The notes under the pieces were generated by a model. That model ran no database searches and had not been told where the DNA came from. It worked only from the letters and a program-made list of their open reading frames with translations. From contig CALKGG010000009.1 of the NCBI GenBank assembly GCA_938084885.1, forward strand, positions 1-38,616: 38,616 nucleotides of DNA. Direction: 5' to 3'. Position numbers and translations under genes: made by a program. This stretch comes from an uncultured Acidimicrobiales bacterium (lineage in GTDB: Bacteria > Actinomycetota > Acidimicrobiia > Acidimicrobiales > SHLQ01). How positions within the stretch are numbered: the stretch's first letter is position 1; each line of letters starts with the position of its first letter. Positions 1 through 8,309 of the stretch are shown here, in pieces.

Positions 1-8
1 CCGACAGT

Positions 9-695
9 GTGCACGACAACGTTGGGCCGGCCGAAGCAACGCCCGCATCTGAGCGGAACTCGCCGAGCGACGATTTCGATCGTGTTGGTAACGAGATCTC
101 ATTGATGCTTCGCCAGGCGCAAGACAGTGCAATGAAGATCCGTGACGACGCCGAGATCGAAGCCCGCACCCTCGTCGACCAGGTTCGACTCGATATTGAA
201 GCCGACCGTGTTGCCCACGAACAGGCCGCAGGCCAACTGGTTGCCCTCACCGAAGAACGAGCCACGTCCATTCGCGTGGCTGCCGAAGACTATGCACGCG
301 AAACCCGCGAAGACGCCGATGACTACGCGGGCATGCGCAAGGCTGAAGTTGATAACGAACTTGCTGAGGCCCTGTCCGAAGCCCAAGCGGCTCGCCAGGC
401 CACAAACGAGCATGTCTCGTCGGCAAACGCCGAGGCAGAAGCGATCGTGTCCCAAGCCCGCAACCGTGCAAAGGAAATTCTCGCCAATGCAGAGTCTGAC
501 GCACAGCAGCGAAGCGATGACCTGCTCGACCAAGCTCGGACATCGCTGCAGAGCCTCATCGAAGCCGAGAATCGCACCCGACACGACCTCGATCAGGCCC
601 GACGGAACATCTCGACGGTGCTCGATCAGCTGAGTATCGCTGAGCTCGACAACGCCAAGACCAGTTTGCCGTCAACCAACCCTGAGACGTCCTAA
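9..695 (+). CDS. Coiled-coil protein, DivIVA-like C-terminal region (5' end possibly outside window)
   Basis: The reading frame is open to the left edge of the window, so the GTG at 9 may be internal and the gene longer. The visible 228 residues are almost entirely predicted alpha-helical coiled coil, rich in Ala, Glu, Gln, Arg and Asp with very few aromatics, and carry recurring A-E-A-x-x-I/L heptad-like stretches between about residues 30 and 205. Coiled coils of this composition are typical of the C-terminal part of actinobacterial DivIVA/Wag31 polar scaffold proteins and their relatives, but the conserved DivIVA N-terminal membrane-binding segment is not visible here. It could equally be another structural coiled-coil protein. 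Its stop overlaps by 4 bp the stop of the convergent DUF952 gene. Function is inferred only at the level of a cytoplasmic or polar scaffold. Confidence 0.7.
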   Translation: MHDNVGPAEATPASERNSPSDDFDRVGNEISLMLRQAQDSAMKIRDDAEIEARTLVDQVRLDIEADRVAHEQAAGQLVALTEERATSIRVAAEDYARETREDADDYAGMRKAEVDNELAEALSEAQAARQATNEHVSSANAEAEAIVSQARNRAKEILANAESDAQQRSDDLLDQARTSLQSLIEAENRTRHDLDQARRNISTVLDQLSIAELDNAKTSLPSTNPETS

Positions 696-1033
696 TCCGG
701 AAGGTCAGGCAACTCGAAGGTTCCGTCGTCTCGACACGCGAACGCGAGAACAGACGTGACCGCGTCGAGATTCAGCGGCCCGTACAGATGGGGAAAGTCT
801 TCGGACTCTCCGTGGGATCCGGGTTCGAAGATGACCTTTGACGTCAGCGTGTCCGGATCGATAACCAAGAGTTGGAGGTCGCGGCGACCCGAATACAGAA
901 GGTTTGCTGGCCGCAGAATTTGTGACTTCGCCGACAGATGAATGAATCCGTCCGTTTGGAGGCTCGGCGGCCGGTATTCTCCACGCTCTTCTGCCTCGGC
1001 CCACGCGTCGGAAGCAATGATATGAAACAGCAC
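692..1033 (-). CDS. DUF952 family protein
   Basis: A 113-residue protein matching the small DUF952 family in length and pattern: an N-terminal LFHI segment, the conserved GEYRPPSLQTDGFIHLS block (about residues 18-34), an LLVIDPDTL strand and the late FPHLYGPLNLDAV block (about 81-93). The biochemical role of DUF952 is not established, so none is assigned. The start is the GTG at 1033, supported by a TAGTGT -10 hexamer six bases upstream (leaderless arrangement). The gene converges on the coiled-coil gene, with the two stop codons overlapping at 692-695. Confidence 0.85.
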   Translation of the reverse strand: MLFHIIASDAWAEAEERGEYRPPSLQTDGFIHLSAKSQILRPANLLYSGRRDLQLLVIDPDTLTSKVIFEPGSHGESEDFPHLYGPLNLDAVTSVLAFACRDDGTFELPDLPD

Positions 1034-1039
1034 TGCTCC

Positions 1040-1045
1040 ACACTA
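1040..1045 (-). promoter_or_regulatory. -10 element of leaderless DUF952 gene
   Basis: TAGTGT lies exactly 6 nt upstream of the GTG start at 1033, so transcription should begin at or next to the start codon. No Shine-Dalgarno sequence is present. Confidence 0.5.
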
Positions 1046-1120
1046 TGACCGCTTCAGCAGAGACGCTCGGACGATAGCTGTCGCGACCGGTCGCCAGTCG
1101 GATAGTTTGGTCGCTCCCCC

Positions 1121-2770
1121 ATGGCGACCACCGTTACCCTCCGACGCTGGCAGCGTGATGCTCTCATCGCGTTCGCTGACCGGCCCCACCCCGACTTTCT
1201 CGCCGTTGCGTGTCCTGGCGCGGGCAAGACCACCTTTGCACTCTCGGCAATTCGTGCCGAGCTTGGCGGTCGTTCCAAACCGCTGGTCATTTGTGTGCCT
1301 ACCGCACACTTGAAACAGCAGTGGGCCGAAGCCGCAGCCCGATTCGGATTGCATCTCGACCCCGACTGGCATCCACACGACGGTATTGCCCGAGATATGC
1401 ACGGCATCATCGTCACCTATGCACAGGCAGCATCGGCCCGCCACCACTTGCGGAACTTCGCCGAAGCTGGTGTTGTCGTCCTCGACGAGGTCCACCACGC
1501 AGCCGCCGACCGGTCATGGGGCGACGGAGTCTTTCACGCCTTCCAAACCGCTGACGTCCGGCTACTGCTCTCGGGCACACCGTTCCGCAGCGACGACAAC
1601 CCCATTCCCTTTGTTCGATACACCTTTGGAGATCACGGCGAGGCGGTTGCCGACTTCGAGTATGGCTACGGCGACGCACTGGTCGAAGGCGGGGTTGTTC
1701 GTCCCGTCTATTTCCCCCGTTTCGATGGACACATGGAGTGGATGGATGCGAACGGGTCGATCAAAGAGGCAACGTTTAGCGACGAGATCGACAGGTCGGA
1801 TTGGAGCGCCCGGCTACGGACCGCGCTCGACAGCGACGGCGGATGGCTTCCAACAGTCCTCAACAAGGCGCACGATCGACTGACCAAGATCCGCAAGACG
1901 CACACCAACGCCGGTGGGCTCGTGATCGCCATTGACCACGAACATGCTCGTGAGATCGCTGCGAAGATCGCCGCGATCTCCGGCGTTGCCCCCCAGGTGG
2001 TGCTGAGCGACGACCCACAGGCGTCGGCGAAGATCGACTCGTTCTCCACTAGCGACGCCCCGTGGATCGTTGCGGTTCGTATGATTTCCGAAGGGGTCGA
2101 TGTACCGCGGCTGCGGGTTGCGGTCTTTGCCACAACAACAACAACGGCGCTGTTCTTTCGTCAGGCCGTTGGACGTATCGCCCGTTGGACGCCCGGGCTC
2201 ACCACCCAGCCCGCCTACTTCTATGTCCCCGACGACCATCGCCTTCGCGGGCATGCGGCCACGATTGCGCTCCAACGCCGCCACAGCGTCGAGAAGCGGC
2301 CGACGCCAGCTGAGAAGAAGGATCCCGCAGCGCTCGACAATCAGGAAGAACAGATGTCGCTGTTTTCGGCGCTCTCATCGACCGCACTCGAGGAGATTGC
2401 AACCCCGGGCCACGACGGTATCGATCCCGACGAGGGCGACATTGCCTCGACCGCCGGCGACCTCGTTGGCCACCCTTTCGACCTGCCACCTCCTCCACCG
2501 TTGCAAGGCCGCTCAGGAAATGACGGTGGGGCAATTCCCGAGGCCCTCGCAGATATTCGCAGTCGCTTCGCCGGGAAGAAAGAACTCCGCGACCGCAACA
2601 GCGATCGGGTTCGCACGATCTCGCAAATCCTTGGCTGGGAGCATCGGGCGGTCAACGGCGAGCTCAACCGGCGATCGGGCATCCACCGGATCACCGAGGC
2701 CACAACCCAGCAGCTCCAGCATCGGCTGACATGTGCCGATGCGTGGCTCGAAGAACTCACCGGCAGCTAG
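1121..2770 (+). CDS. Superfamily 2 DEAD/DEAH-type helicase
   Basis: A 549-residue SF2 helicase or translocase. Visible motifs: an RWQRDAL segment near residue 9, Walker A CPGAGKTT (31-38), motif II DEVH (122-125), motif III SGTPFRSD (151-158), and in the second RecA domain SEGVDVPR followed by QAVGRIAR, the motif V/VI arginine-finger region. This arrangement resembles the helicase half of type III restriction enzymes and related DNA translocases, but no methylase or nuclease partner is adjacent. The C-terminal about 100 residues after a proline-rich linker are helical and not recognised. The ATG at 1121 has no clear Shine-Dalgarno; a TAGTTT hexamer lies 12 nt upstream, so the leader would be very short. 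It ends 6 bp before a convergent membrane-protein gene. A repair or restriction role is possible but not shown. Confidence 0.85.
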   Translation: MATTVTLRRWQRDALIAFADRPHPDFLAVACPGAGKTTFALSAIRAELGGRSKPLVICVPTAHLKQQWAEAAARFGLHLDPDWHPHDGIARDMHGIIVTYAQAASARHHLRNFAEAGVVVLDEVHHAAADRSWGDGVFHAFQTADVRLLLSGTPFRSDDNPIPFVRYTFGDHGEAVADFEYGYGDALVEGGVVRPVYFPRFDGHMEWMDANGSIKEATFSDEIDRSDWSARLRTALDSDGGWLPTVLNKAHDRLTKIRKTHTNAGGLVIAIDHEHAREIAAKIAAISGVAPQVVLSDDPQASAKIDSFSTSDAPWIVAVRMISEGVDVPRLRVAVFATTTTTALFFRQAVGRIARWTPGLTTQPAYFYVPDDHRLRGHAATIALQRRHSVEKRPTPAEKKDPAALDNQEEQMSLFSALSSTALEEIATPGHDGIDPDEGDIASTAGDLVGHPFDLPPPPPLQGRSGNDGGAIPEALADIRSRFAGKKELRDRNSDRVRTISQILGWEHRAVNGELNRRSGIHRITEATTQQLQHRLTCADAWLEELTGS

Positions 2771-2775
2771 AACGC

Positions 2776-3477
2776 CTAGTTCTTTGCTCGACGTTCTTCT
2801 AGCGCCTGACCAATTTCTTCGAACATCTCCATGACTCCTGAGAAGTTCGGGATTTTCCGTAGGCGTTGATCGGCGTAGAACACCGCGGCGAGGAAACCAA
2901 AGAATCCCGCGCCGGTGCCGATCACGGTCCGGATGATGAGGAAGCTGCTTCCCGAATCGGTGCTTCCTAACAACCAGATCTCGAAACCAACGGTGACCAG
3001 CTGGTAGACGGCGTAGGAAAGGGTCAGGTTCCGCATCGTCGACGCAAAGATTGGATGGGCCCGAGTTTCGTCATCGAACGGAAGGACGAGCGGAGCCAGC
3101 AAACCAGCGGCCGGCTTGCCAATGACCACCGATCCGAGGGCGCCAAGACCGAGCGCTACCTTCAACCCAATGCCGATCGCGAGGAAGACGTCCTCTCCCC
3201 AGATGAGGCCAGCGATGCCTCGAAAGAACAGGTAGGCAGCAAGTGATGGGATCCACCAGCCAATCGCCACGCCACGCCGTTTGCGTTGGACAACCGACCA
3301 TGCAGCGCCGAGCGTCATCAAGATGATGGCGATCCGATCGCCCCAGAGATCGCTACCGAGGAGCCGGGAGCCCAGTTGTTCGCCAACAAAGAAACCGGCG
3401 AGCGGAAGAAGGCCCTCAACAGATGAGCCTTGGCGGAATGCAACTGGAAGATCGTCGTGCCCGTTCGTCGATGCCAT
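2776..3477 (-). CDS. Multi-pass membrane protein of unknown function
   Basis: 233 residues with about five to six hydrophobic segments (around 24-40, 48-62, 72-92, 98-125, 146-170 and 178-198) and a charged C-terminal tail ending in a short helix rich in Glu and Arg. The alternation of helices and loops recalls the VC0807-like/DUF3159 integral membrane group, but the likeness is weak and I do not assign a function. It starts 7 bp after the stop of the HlyIII-type gene, with AAGG before the ATG, so the two form a minus-strand operon. Confidence 0.75.
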   Translation of the reverse strand: MASTNGHDDLPVAFRQGSSVEGLLPLAGFFVGEQLGSRLLGSDLWGDRIAIILMTLGAAWSVVQRKRRGVAIGWWIPSLAAYLFFRGIAGLIWGEDVFLAIGIGLKVALGLGALGSVVIGKPAAGLLAPLVLPFDDETRAHPIFASTMRNLTLSYAVYQLVTVGFEIWLLGSTDSGSSFLIIRTVIGTGAGFFGFLAAVFYADQRLRKIPNFSGVMEMFEEIGQALEERRAKN

Positions 3478-3484
3478 GGCTGCC

Positions 3485-4279
3485 TTAGAGGGGCGCCTTC
3501 CCGGTCAGAATTAGTGCGAACAGGACGAAGTGGACAACGCTGCCCACGATGACAAAGACGTGCCAGATCTCGTGGTAGCCAAACACATAGGGGTTGGGGT
3601 TCGGGCGTTGCCCGCCAACAATGAGCGCCCCGACGGTAAAGACCGCTCCGCCAGCGAGCAAGATCGCAATGCCTGCGCCACCGATGCCTCGAGCGATCGG
3701 GACCACGAAAAAGATGGGCCACCAACCAGTGATGAGGAAGATGGTGTTCATCATTCCCCTCGGCGGGTGAAACGGAAGCCAGATCGTCACGATCCCCGCA
3801 AGCGCGAGGAACGACATGCCGCCCACGAGCAACCACCCAAGTCCGCCGCCAACGGCATAGGCAACCGGCGCGGTCGACGCGGCGATGTAGACGAGGATCA
3901 TCGACTGATCGAGCATGAAGAGCTTGTGCAGGCGGGATGGTTCCCACACTCGGTAGTGTGCCAAGGCGCTCGCCGAATAGAGCCCGATTGCGGCCAGGCC
4001 ATAGCCGAGGGCCACACCGCGAGCAGCATCTGACTGGGCAACGGCCACGAGGAAGATGCACCCGGCGGCTGCGACGGGAATCATCCACTTGTGCATTTTT
4101 CCTCGCCACTTCGGGCGGGGAAGGTCGAGAACGCGACGAACCGACGGACTGTATGCATCGTGAGTCGCTTTCACCATGAAAAGTGTGCCGTCACCGAAGC
4201 GCATTTGTTGTGATGCCGAGAAAAATTCCGACTCTGCAGCCGCAGAACAGACGCGTTTGGTGTCGTCGGTCTCGGTCAT
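3485..4279 (-). CDS. Hemolysin III / PAQR-type membrane protein (TrhA family)
   Basis: 264 residues with about seven transmembrane helices after a roughly 65-residue soluble N-terminus. The family signature is present: a SASALAHYRVW segment after the second helix with its conserved Ser and His, the LDQSMI segment with the conserved Asp, and the C-terminal YHEIWHVFVIVGSVVHF segment with the paired histidines. In PAQR proteins these Asp/His/Ser residues form an intramembrane zinc site. Bacterial members have been linked to membrane-lipid and fatty-acid homeostasis rather than true haemolysis. The N-terminal extension is longer than usual; internal starts at the Met near residue 35 or the Met-His near 61 are alternatives. 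First gene of a two-gene operon with the downstream membrane protein. Confidence 0.85.
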   Translation of the reverse strand: MTETDDTKRVCSAAAESEFFSASQQMRFGDGTLFMVKATHDAYSPSVRRVLDLPRPKWRGKMHKWMIPVAAAGCIFLVAVAQSDAARGVALGYGLAAIGLYSASALAHYRVWEPSRLHKLFMLDQSMILVYIAASTAPVAYAVGGGLGWLLVGGMSFLALAGIVTIWLPFHPPRGMMNTIFLITGWWPIFFVVPIARGIGGAGIAILLAGGAVFTVGALIVGGQRPNPNPYVFGYHEIWHVFVIVGSVVHFVLFALILTGKAPL

Positions 4280-4309
4280 TGCGTGGTCGCCAACCAGAGA
4301 CGGCGGCCG

Positions 4310-4315
4310 TAGCGT
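4310..4315 (+). promoter_or_regulatory. -10 element of leaderless small secreted protein gene
   Basis: TAGCGT sits 6 nt before the GTG start at 4322, without a Shine-Dalgarno, fitting a leaderless transcript. Confidence 0.5.
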
Positions 4316-4321
4316 GTAGCT

Positions 4322-4627
4322 GTGCGCACATCGCTACGACTCACCCGGCTCGTTCTGGCCGCAGCTATTTCGTGTGCGCTGATGATCTCGACGCCGCTCT
4401 CGATCTTCGATGTTTCACCGGCGGCAGCGCAGGTGACCGATCTTGAAGATGAGGTCGACGAGGCGCCTGGCCTCGGAGTAATCACCGGGACTCCCGATCC
4501 GGGGCCGGCCCCCGAAGATCCGGGCGATCGGGGCGGATTTGCGCAGCTCGGTGTGGCGATCGTTCTTCTCAGCGGCATCGCGTTCATTGGCTCACGGGTC
4601 ATACAGGGGGCCCGAGCTCGCGGGTAG
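4322..4627 (+). CDS. Small exported or membrane-anchored protein
   Basis: 101 residues. The N-terminus is a signal-peptide-like segment (positively charged MRTSLRLTR, hydrophobic core, and an AAAQ cleavage-type site near residue 37). A short acidic, proline- and glycine-rich stretch follows (about 40-72), then a hydrophobic helix (about 74-92) and a basic ARARG tail. The topology suggests a small extracytoplasmic linker anchored by a C-terminal helix. No known family recognised. The GTG start is supported by the -10 element six bases upstream. Divergent from the HlyIII operon, with 42 bp between start codons. Confidence 0.6.
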   Translation: MRTSLRLTRLVLAAAISCALMISTPLSIFDVSPAAAQVTDLEDEVDEAPGLGVITGTPDPGPAPEDPGDRGGFAQLGVAIVLLSGIAFIGSRVIQGARARG

Positions 4628-4770
4628 ACGCGTGTGGCCGGTGGCGAGTTAGAACCGCTGAGTGTGTGGTTCCTGTAGTAGAAAGGCGGTGCCGAGGCAT
4701 GGTTGGTTCGGACCAGTCGTCGCCTCGTATCCCCACCTCATGACCTGCCGCCTCACGAACAAGGTGACCT

Positions 4771-5184
4771 ATGACGATCGATAGCAAGCTCGAATCCATC
4801 GAACTGTTCAGCGAACTCAGCAAGAAGGAACTTCGGGCGATTTCCAGCCTGATGACCACCGTCTCGGTCAAGGCTGGGAAAGAACTCATGGTCGAGGGAA
4901 CGCCGGGCCGCGAGTTCTTGGTCATCTCCGAAGGTGAGGCAACCGTGCGGCGCTCGGGCCGGGTGCTCGCAAAGGTTGGTCCGGGCGACTTTCTTGGCGA
5001 ACTTGCGGTCATTGCGGGCGTCCCCCGGACAGCCACCGTCACCGCCGATACCGACATGACCGTCTCTGCGCTCAACAGGCGCGAGTTTGCGGGGCTCCTC
5101 GATTCGCAACCAAAGATCGCGAAGAAGGTGCTTATCGGGACGGTCAAGCGGTTGCATGCGCTCGAGCCTGGACTCGGAAGCTAA
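4771..5184 (+). CDS. Cyclic nucleotide-binding domain protein
   Basis: 137 residues forming a single cNMP-binding domain. LFSELSKKELRAI (about 11-23) is the usual entry helix, and the phosphate-binding cassette GPGDFLGELAVIAGVPRTATVTA (about 70-92) keeps the Gly-Glu and Arg residues that bind ribose and cyclic phosphate. There is no DNA-binding wing as in CRP and no kinase or channel domain, so this looks like a stand-alone sensor or regulatory subunit. AAGGTG precedes the ATG. It is the first gene of a compact operon (3 bp to the next gene) leading into ribokinase and nucleoside hydrolase. A link between cyclic-nucleotide sensing and nucleoside salvage is inference from context. Confidence 0.85.
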   Translation: MTIDSKLESIELFSELSKKELRAISSLMTTVSVKAGKELMVEGTPGREFLVISEGEATVRRSGRVLAKVGPGDFLGELAVIAGVPRTATVTADTDMTVSALNRREFAGLLDSQPKIAKKVLIGTVKRLHALEPGLGS

Positions 5185-5187
5185 CCA

Positions 5188-5901
5188 ATGTTCCAGCGCC
5201 TTCATGGATTGATCTGTCACGCCGATGCCACACGATTCGAGATCGAAGACGGGCTCGTACGGCACGCTCCGGCGGCGCTGTTGGCCGAGGAAACCTCGGT
5301 TAGCTCGATCGTTGTCGACCTCGGCATCACTGCTCGCCCGGATCTACTCACCGAGGAAACAGACCGCGAAACGCCTGTACCAGAGCACAATGCGCTGATT
5401 TTGATCACCGCTGACGATGAAGAATCGGCCCAGCCAGCCAACCTTGGCGATCTCGTTGCAGACGTCGCCATTGTTGGACCCTCGTGGGCATCGCGCACCG
5501 TCGATGTCGCCGAACTCGCCAAGCCGTGGCTTGGCGCTGCTACGCCGGGCCCAAAGATCTCGGCACTGTTCAATCCATCCGGTGGCGTCGACTCCCCGCA
5601 GTACCGCTCCGATGTGCAGTCGTTGGCCGAGGGGGCATGCGCCACCTTTGGCGATGTTGGCTGCCGCATCTGCTTCATCGACGAGGGACCCGCGGTGTTC
5701 ACCACATCGATTTCCTTTTGGTTCGCCTCGCCCCAACACGCAAAAGATGCACGAGCGACCGGTGGTTTCGAACAACTCGTCTATCCGACGCTGATCGATT
5801 CGCACTCGTTGTCCTTCGTCGAAGCCGTCGAGCACGTCATCGTGGCAAACCCCAACATCTGGTCGACAACCACGGGTGTCGAACCACCAGCTACGAACTG
5901 A
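5188..5901 (+). CDS. Uncharacterised protein in nucleoside-salvage operon
   Basis: 237 residues, soluble, no signal peptide or membrane segment, and no family I recognise. It opens with a small beta-rich portion (MFQRLHGLICH), and the second half contains an FNPSGGVDSPQYRSDV stretch and two segments with cysteines (about 149-162). The 3 bp gap after the cNMP-binding protein and 7 bp before ribokinase place it firmly in the same transcript, and the pairing with a stand-alone cNMP-binding protein suggests the two work together. Base composition and codon use match the neighbours. Confidence 0.75.
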   Translation: MFQRLHGLICHADATRFEIEDGLVRHAPAALLAEETSVSSIVVDLGITARPDLLTEETDRETPVPEHNALILITADDEESAQPANLGDLVADVAIVGPSWASRTVDVAELAKPWLGAATPGPKISALFNPSGGVDSPQYRSDVQSLAEGACATFGDVGCRICFIDEGPAVFTTSISFWFASPQHAKDARATGGFEQLVYPTLIDSHSLSFVEAVEHVIVANPNIWSTTTGVEPPATN

Positions 5902-5908
5902 GCACACC

Positions 5909-6814
5909 ATGTCTTCCCGAATCGCTGTTGTTGGTTCAGCGAATCTCGACATCGTCGTCGTTGTCCCCCATCACCCCACGACCGGCGAGACAGTCCTCGG
6001 TGGTGACCACGAGCAGATACCCGGTGGCAAAGGGGCCAATCAGGCTGTGGCGTCGGCCCGACTGGGCGCCGATGTGGCATTTATTGGCATGGTGGGCGCC
6101 GATAGCGCTGGCGACCTGCTCCGTACGTCTCTTGAAACTGCCGGGGTCAACACCGACGGGCTTGGCACTGTCGAACATGTGCCGAGCGGAATCGCCTTGA
6201 TCACGGTCGATTCTCACGGTGATAACGCAATCACGGTCAGCCCCGGCGCAAACGCGCTCGTCCGCGAGGCAGTGCTCACCGACCGGGCTTCCACGTTGGA
6301 CGCTGCGGTCACGCAGTTGCAGCTCGAGATTCCTATGGAGAGCGTTATTCTCGCCGCCGAGATGTCGACCGGTCTCGTCGTGCTCGATCCGGCCCCTGCG
6401 CCAGCTGGCGGAATCCCTCGAACGCTGCTCGATGCCACAGATGTCCTCGTCCCGAACGAAACCGAACTCGCCCTACTTGCCGGACGCAACGTCGACCCCA
6501 CTGACCTCGCCGATATTGCCGCTGCGGCGCGGGAGCTGTCTGTCGATACTGTCGTCGTCACGCTCGGCGCGCGGGGCGCGGTCATCGTGACCGCCGAGGG
6601 GGTCGACGCCGTGCCTGCGCCAACGATCGACGCGGTCGATACCACCGCTGCTGGCGATGCTTTCCGCAGCGCCCTTTCCGTACGGCTGGCTGCAGGGGCG
6701 ACCATGGTCGAGGCGACTCGCTTTGCTGTTCGGGCAGGCGCAGCGACCGCGCTCGCCTTTGGGGCTCAGACTTCTTTGCCCACAGCCGATGAGATTGATC
6801 AGCGACTGTTATGA
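5909..6814 (+). CDS. rbsK: Ribokinase (PfkB family)
   Basis: 301 residues, normal for ribokinase, which phosphorylates D-ribose to ribose 5-phosphate with ATP. Diagnostic features: the N-terminal VVGSANLDIV strand, the sugar-binding GGKGANQAVASARLGA motif (about 40-55), the NETEL motif for phosphate/magnesium, and the C-terminal anion-hole signature DTTAAGDAF with its catalytic Asp. DTTAAGD is the ribokinase-typical version of the PfkB motif. ATG at 5909 is preferred over an upstream in-frame start at 5876, which would overlap the previous gene. Its stop overlaps the nucleoside hydrolase start in an ATGA, indicating translational coupling: the hydrolase releases ribose that this enzyme captures. 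Other PfkB sugar kinases remain possible but less likely. Confidence 0.9.
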   Translation: MSSRIAVVGSANLDIVVVVPHHPTTGETVLGGDHEQIPGGKGANQAVASARLGADVAFIGMVGADSAGDLLRTSLETAGVNTDGLGTVEHVPSGIALITVDSHGDNAITVSPGANALVREAVLTDRASTLDAAVTQLQLEIPMESVILAAEMSTGLVVLDPAPAPAGGIPRTLLDATDVLVPNETELALLAGRNVDPTDLADIAAAARELSVDTVVVTLGARGAVIVTAEGVDAVPAPTIDAVDTTAAGDAFRSALSVRLAAGATMVEATRFAVRAGAATALAFGAQTSLPTADEIDQRLL

Positions 6815-7728
6815 ATTCCAAACCTCACTTTCTGCTCGATTGCGATCCCGGTATCGACGATGCCTTTGCGATCTTCTGCGCGCTCGAATTCGCCCATCTC
6901 GATGTGATCACGACGGTCAGCGGAAACGTGTCGATCGAGAACACCACTCGAAATGCGCTCCATATCCTCGAACTTGCAGGCGCTGAGGTCCCGGTGCACC
7001 GGGGAGCTGACCGGCCGCTGCGGGTCGAACCCGTGACCGCCACCGAGATTCACGGCAACTCCGGGCTGGGCACCTACGTCACCCCCGAACCGGATCAACG
7101 TGAACAGCCGACCGGAGCCACCCAGGCGATCCTCAACTACTGCAGCTCCGGCGACGCGGTCATCGTGGCAACCGGCCCGTTGACCAATATTGCGCTCGCG
7201 CTCGACGCTGATCCGACCGTCGCTGATCGCATCTCGCACCTTTATTGGATGGGCGGCGGCACAACGAGGGGCAACGTCACAGCCTTTGCCGAGTTCAATG
7301 CGTGGTGCGACCCCGATGCCGTTGCGGTAACGATGGCATCGGGAATCAATCTCACCATGTTCGATCTCGACCTCACCAATCAGGTGCTCTTTGGGGCGAG
7401 TGAAGTGACGCGATTGCGGGAGGCGTCGACGACCCGAGCGACCTTCCTCGCCGATGCTCTCGAGTTCTATCAGCTAAGCCACGACGCGAGCACGGCAGGC
7501 AAGGCCATGCACGACCCGTGTGCGGTTCTAGGATTTCTCCGACCCGACCACTTCACGTTCCGCTCGTCGAATATTGTGTGCTCTGACACCGACGGCGAGC
7601 AGCGCGGCAGGACGCTCGTCTCGTTCGACGGAGACGAGCTATTGCATCGCGTAGCGGTAACCGCAGATAGTAAAGAAGTGATCGATCTGATTCTTATGGC
7701 CATCATCGACCCGGGCGGGGCTCAATGA
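6811..7728 (+). CDS. Inosine/uridine-preferring nucleoside hydrolase
   Basis: 305 residues, the family length. The N-terminal DCDPGIDDA motif (10-18) is the calcium- and ribose-binding signature of the IUNH family, which hydrolyses the N-glycosidic bond of ribonucleosides to base and ribose. Further family blocks are VSGNVSIENTTRNAL, the ATGPLTNIALAL strand and helix, LYWMGGG, and NAWCDPDAV with the second calcium-binding Asp. Substrate preference cannot be read with confidence. ATGA overlap with ribokinase upstream and with the next gene downstream gives a coupled salvage unit. A second, divergent IUNH paralog lies at 27905-28831. Confidence 0.9.
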   Translation: MNSKPHFLLDCDPGIDDAFAIFCALEFAHLDVITTVSGNVSIENTTRNALHILELAGAEVPVHRGADRPLRVEPVTATEIHGNSGLGTYVTPEPDQREQPTGATQAILNYCSSGDAVIVATGPLTNIALALDADPTVADRISHLYWMGGGTTRGNVTAFAEFNAWCDPDAVAVTMASGINLTMFDLDLTNQVLFGASEVTRLREASTTRATFLADALEFYQLSHDASTAGKAMHDPCAVLGFLRPDHFTFRSSNIVCSDTDGEQRGRTLVSFDGDELLHRVAVTADSKEVIDLILMAIIDPGGAQ

Positions 7729-8309
7729 ACGAATGGTTCCAGGCGCTCGGCCCCGTCGAGTGGTTTACCTCTCAATTCGAAGACCCAACCGCCGCGTCGT
7801 TATTCCGACTCGTCCTTCTCTCGTGGGCTGCCGCCGCGGTTGCCTATGTTGGACTCGACCGGCTCGGTGCGGTTCTTCTTGGCCGCTCGCGCCCGCACGC
7901 GCAAGCACCACCAGAACGCGCACGCGCCTGGCGTTGGGGACGATCTGTTCCACCCGCGAACTATTCGCTTCTCCCTCCGGGAACGACAGTCCAGACCACA
8001 CCGGTCGTCTCCACTGGAGCGAACCTCGATCGTCCCACAGCGGTCGCTGCGGGCATGCTTGCTCACACCATTCGTGTTCCTGATCCCGCCGGCCCTCTCG
8101 AAGACGAGGACTTTTGGAAACTCTTCGACGAGGAGAGCGCTCCCTTGTTCGGATACGAAAACGGGCTACGACTTCGCGACGGCGACGCACCAGAGCGCTA
8201 CAACCCCGTCACCCGACGCGTCGAATTGCTCGAGCGCCATCGTGACGAGGGCATTCTGCTCTGGGGTTGGTCGCCGACCTCGACGACGATCGTCGAGGGC
8301 GACGAGTGA
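7725..8309 (+). CDS. Single-pass membrane protein of unknown function
   Basis: 194 residues. One hydrophobic helix near the N-terminus (about 25-50) is followed by a basic, proline-rich segment (RSRPHAQAPPERARAWRWGR) and a soluble C-terminal domain of about 120 residues with acidic and aromatic residues. No family recognised. It overlaps the nucleoside hydrolase stop by 4 bp (ATGA) and the next gene by 4 bp (GTGA), so it is an integral operon member. Confidence 0.7.
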   Translation: MNEWFQALGPVEWFTSQFEDPTAASLFRLVLLSWAAAAVAYVGLDRLGAVLLGRSRPHAQAPPERARAWRWGRSVPPANYSLLPPGTTVQTTPVVSTGANLDRPTAVAAGMLAHTIRVPDPAGPLEDEDFWKLFDEESAPLFGYENGLRLRDGDAPERYNPVTRRVELLERHRDEGILLWGWSPTSTTIVEGDE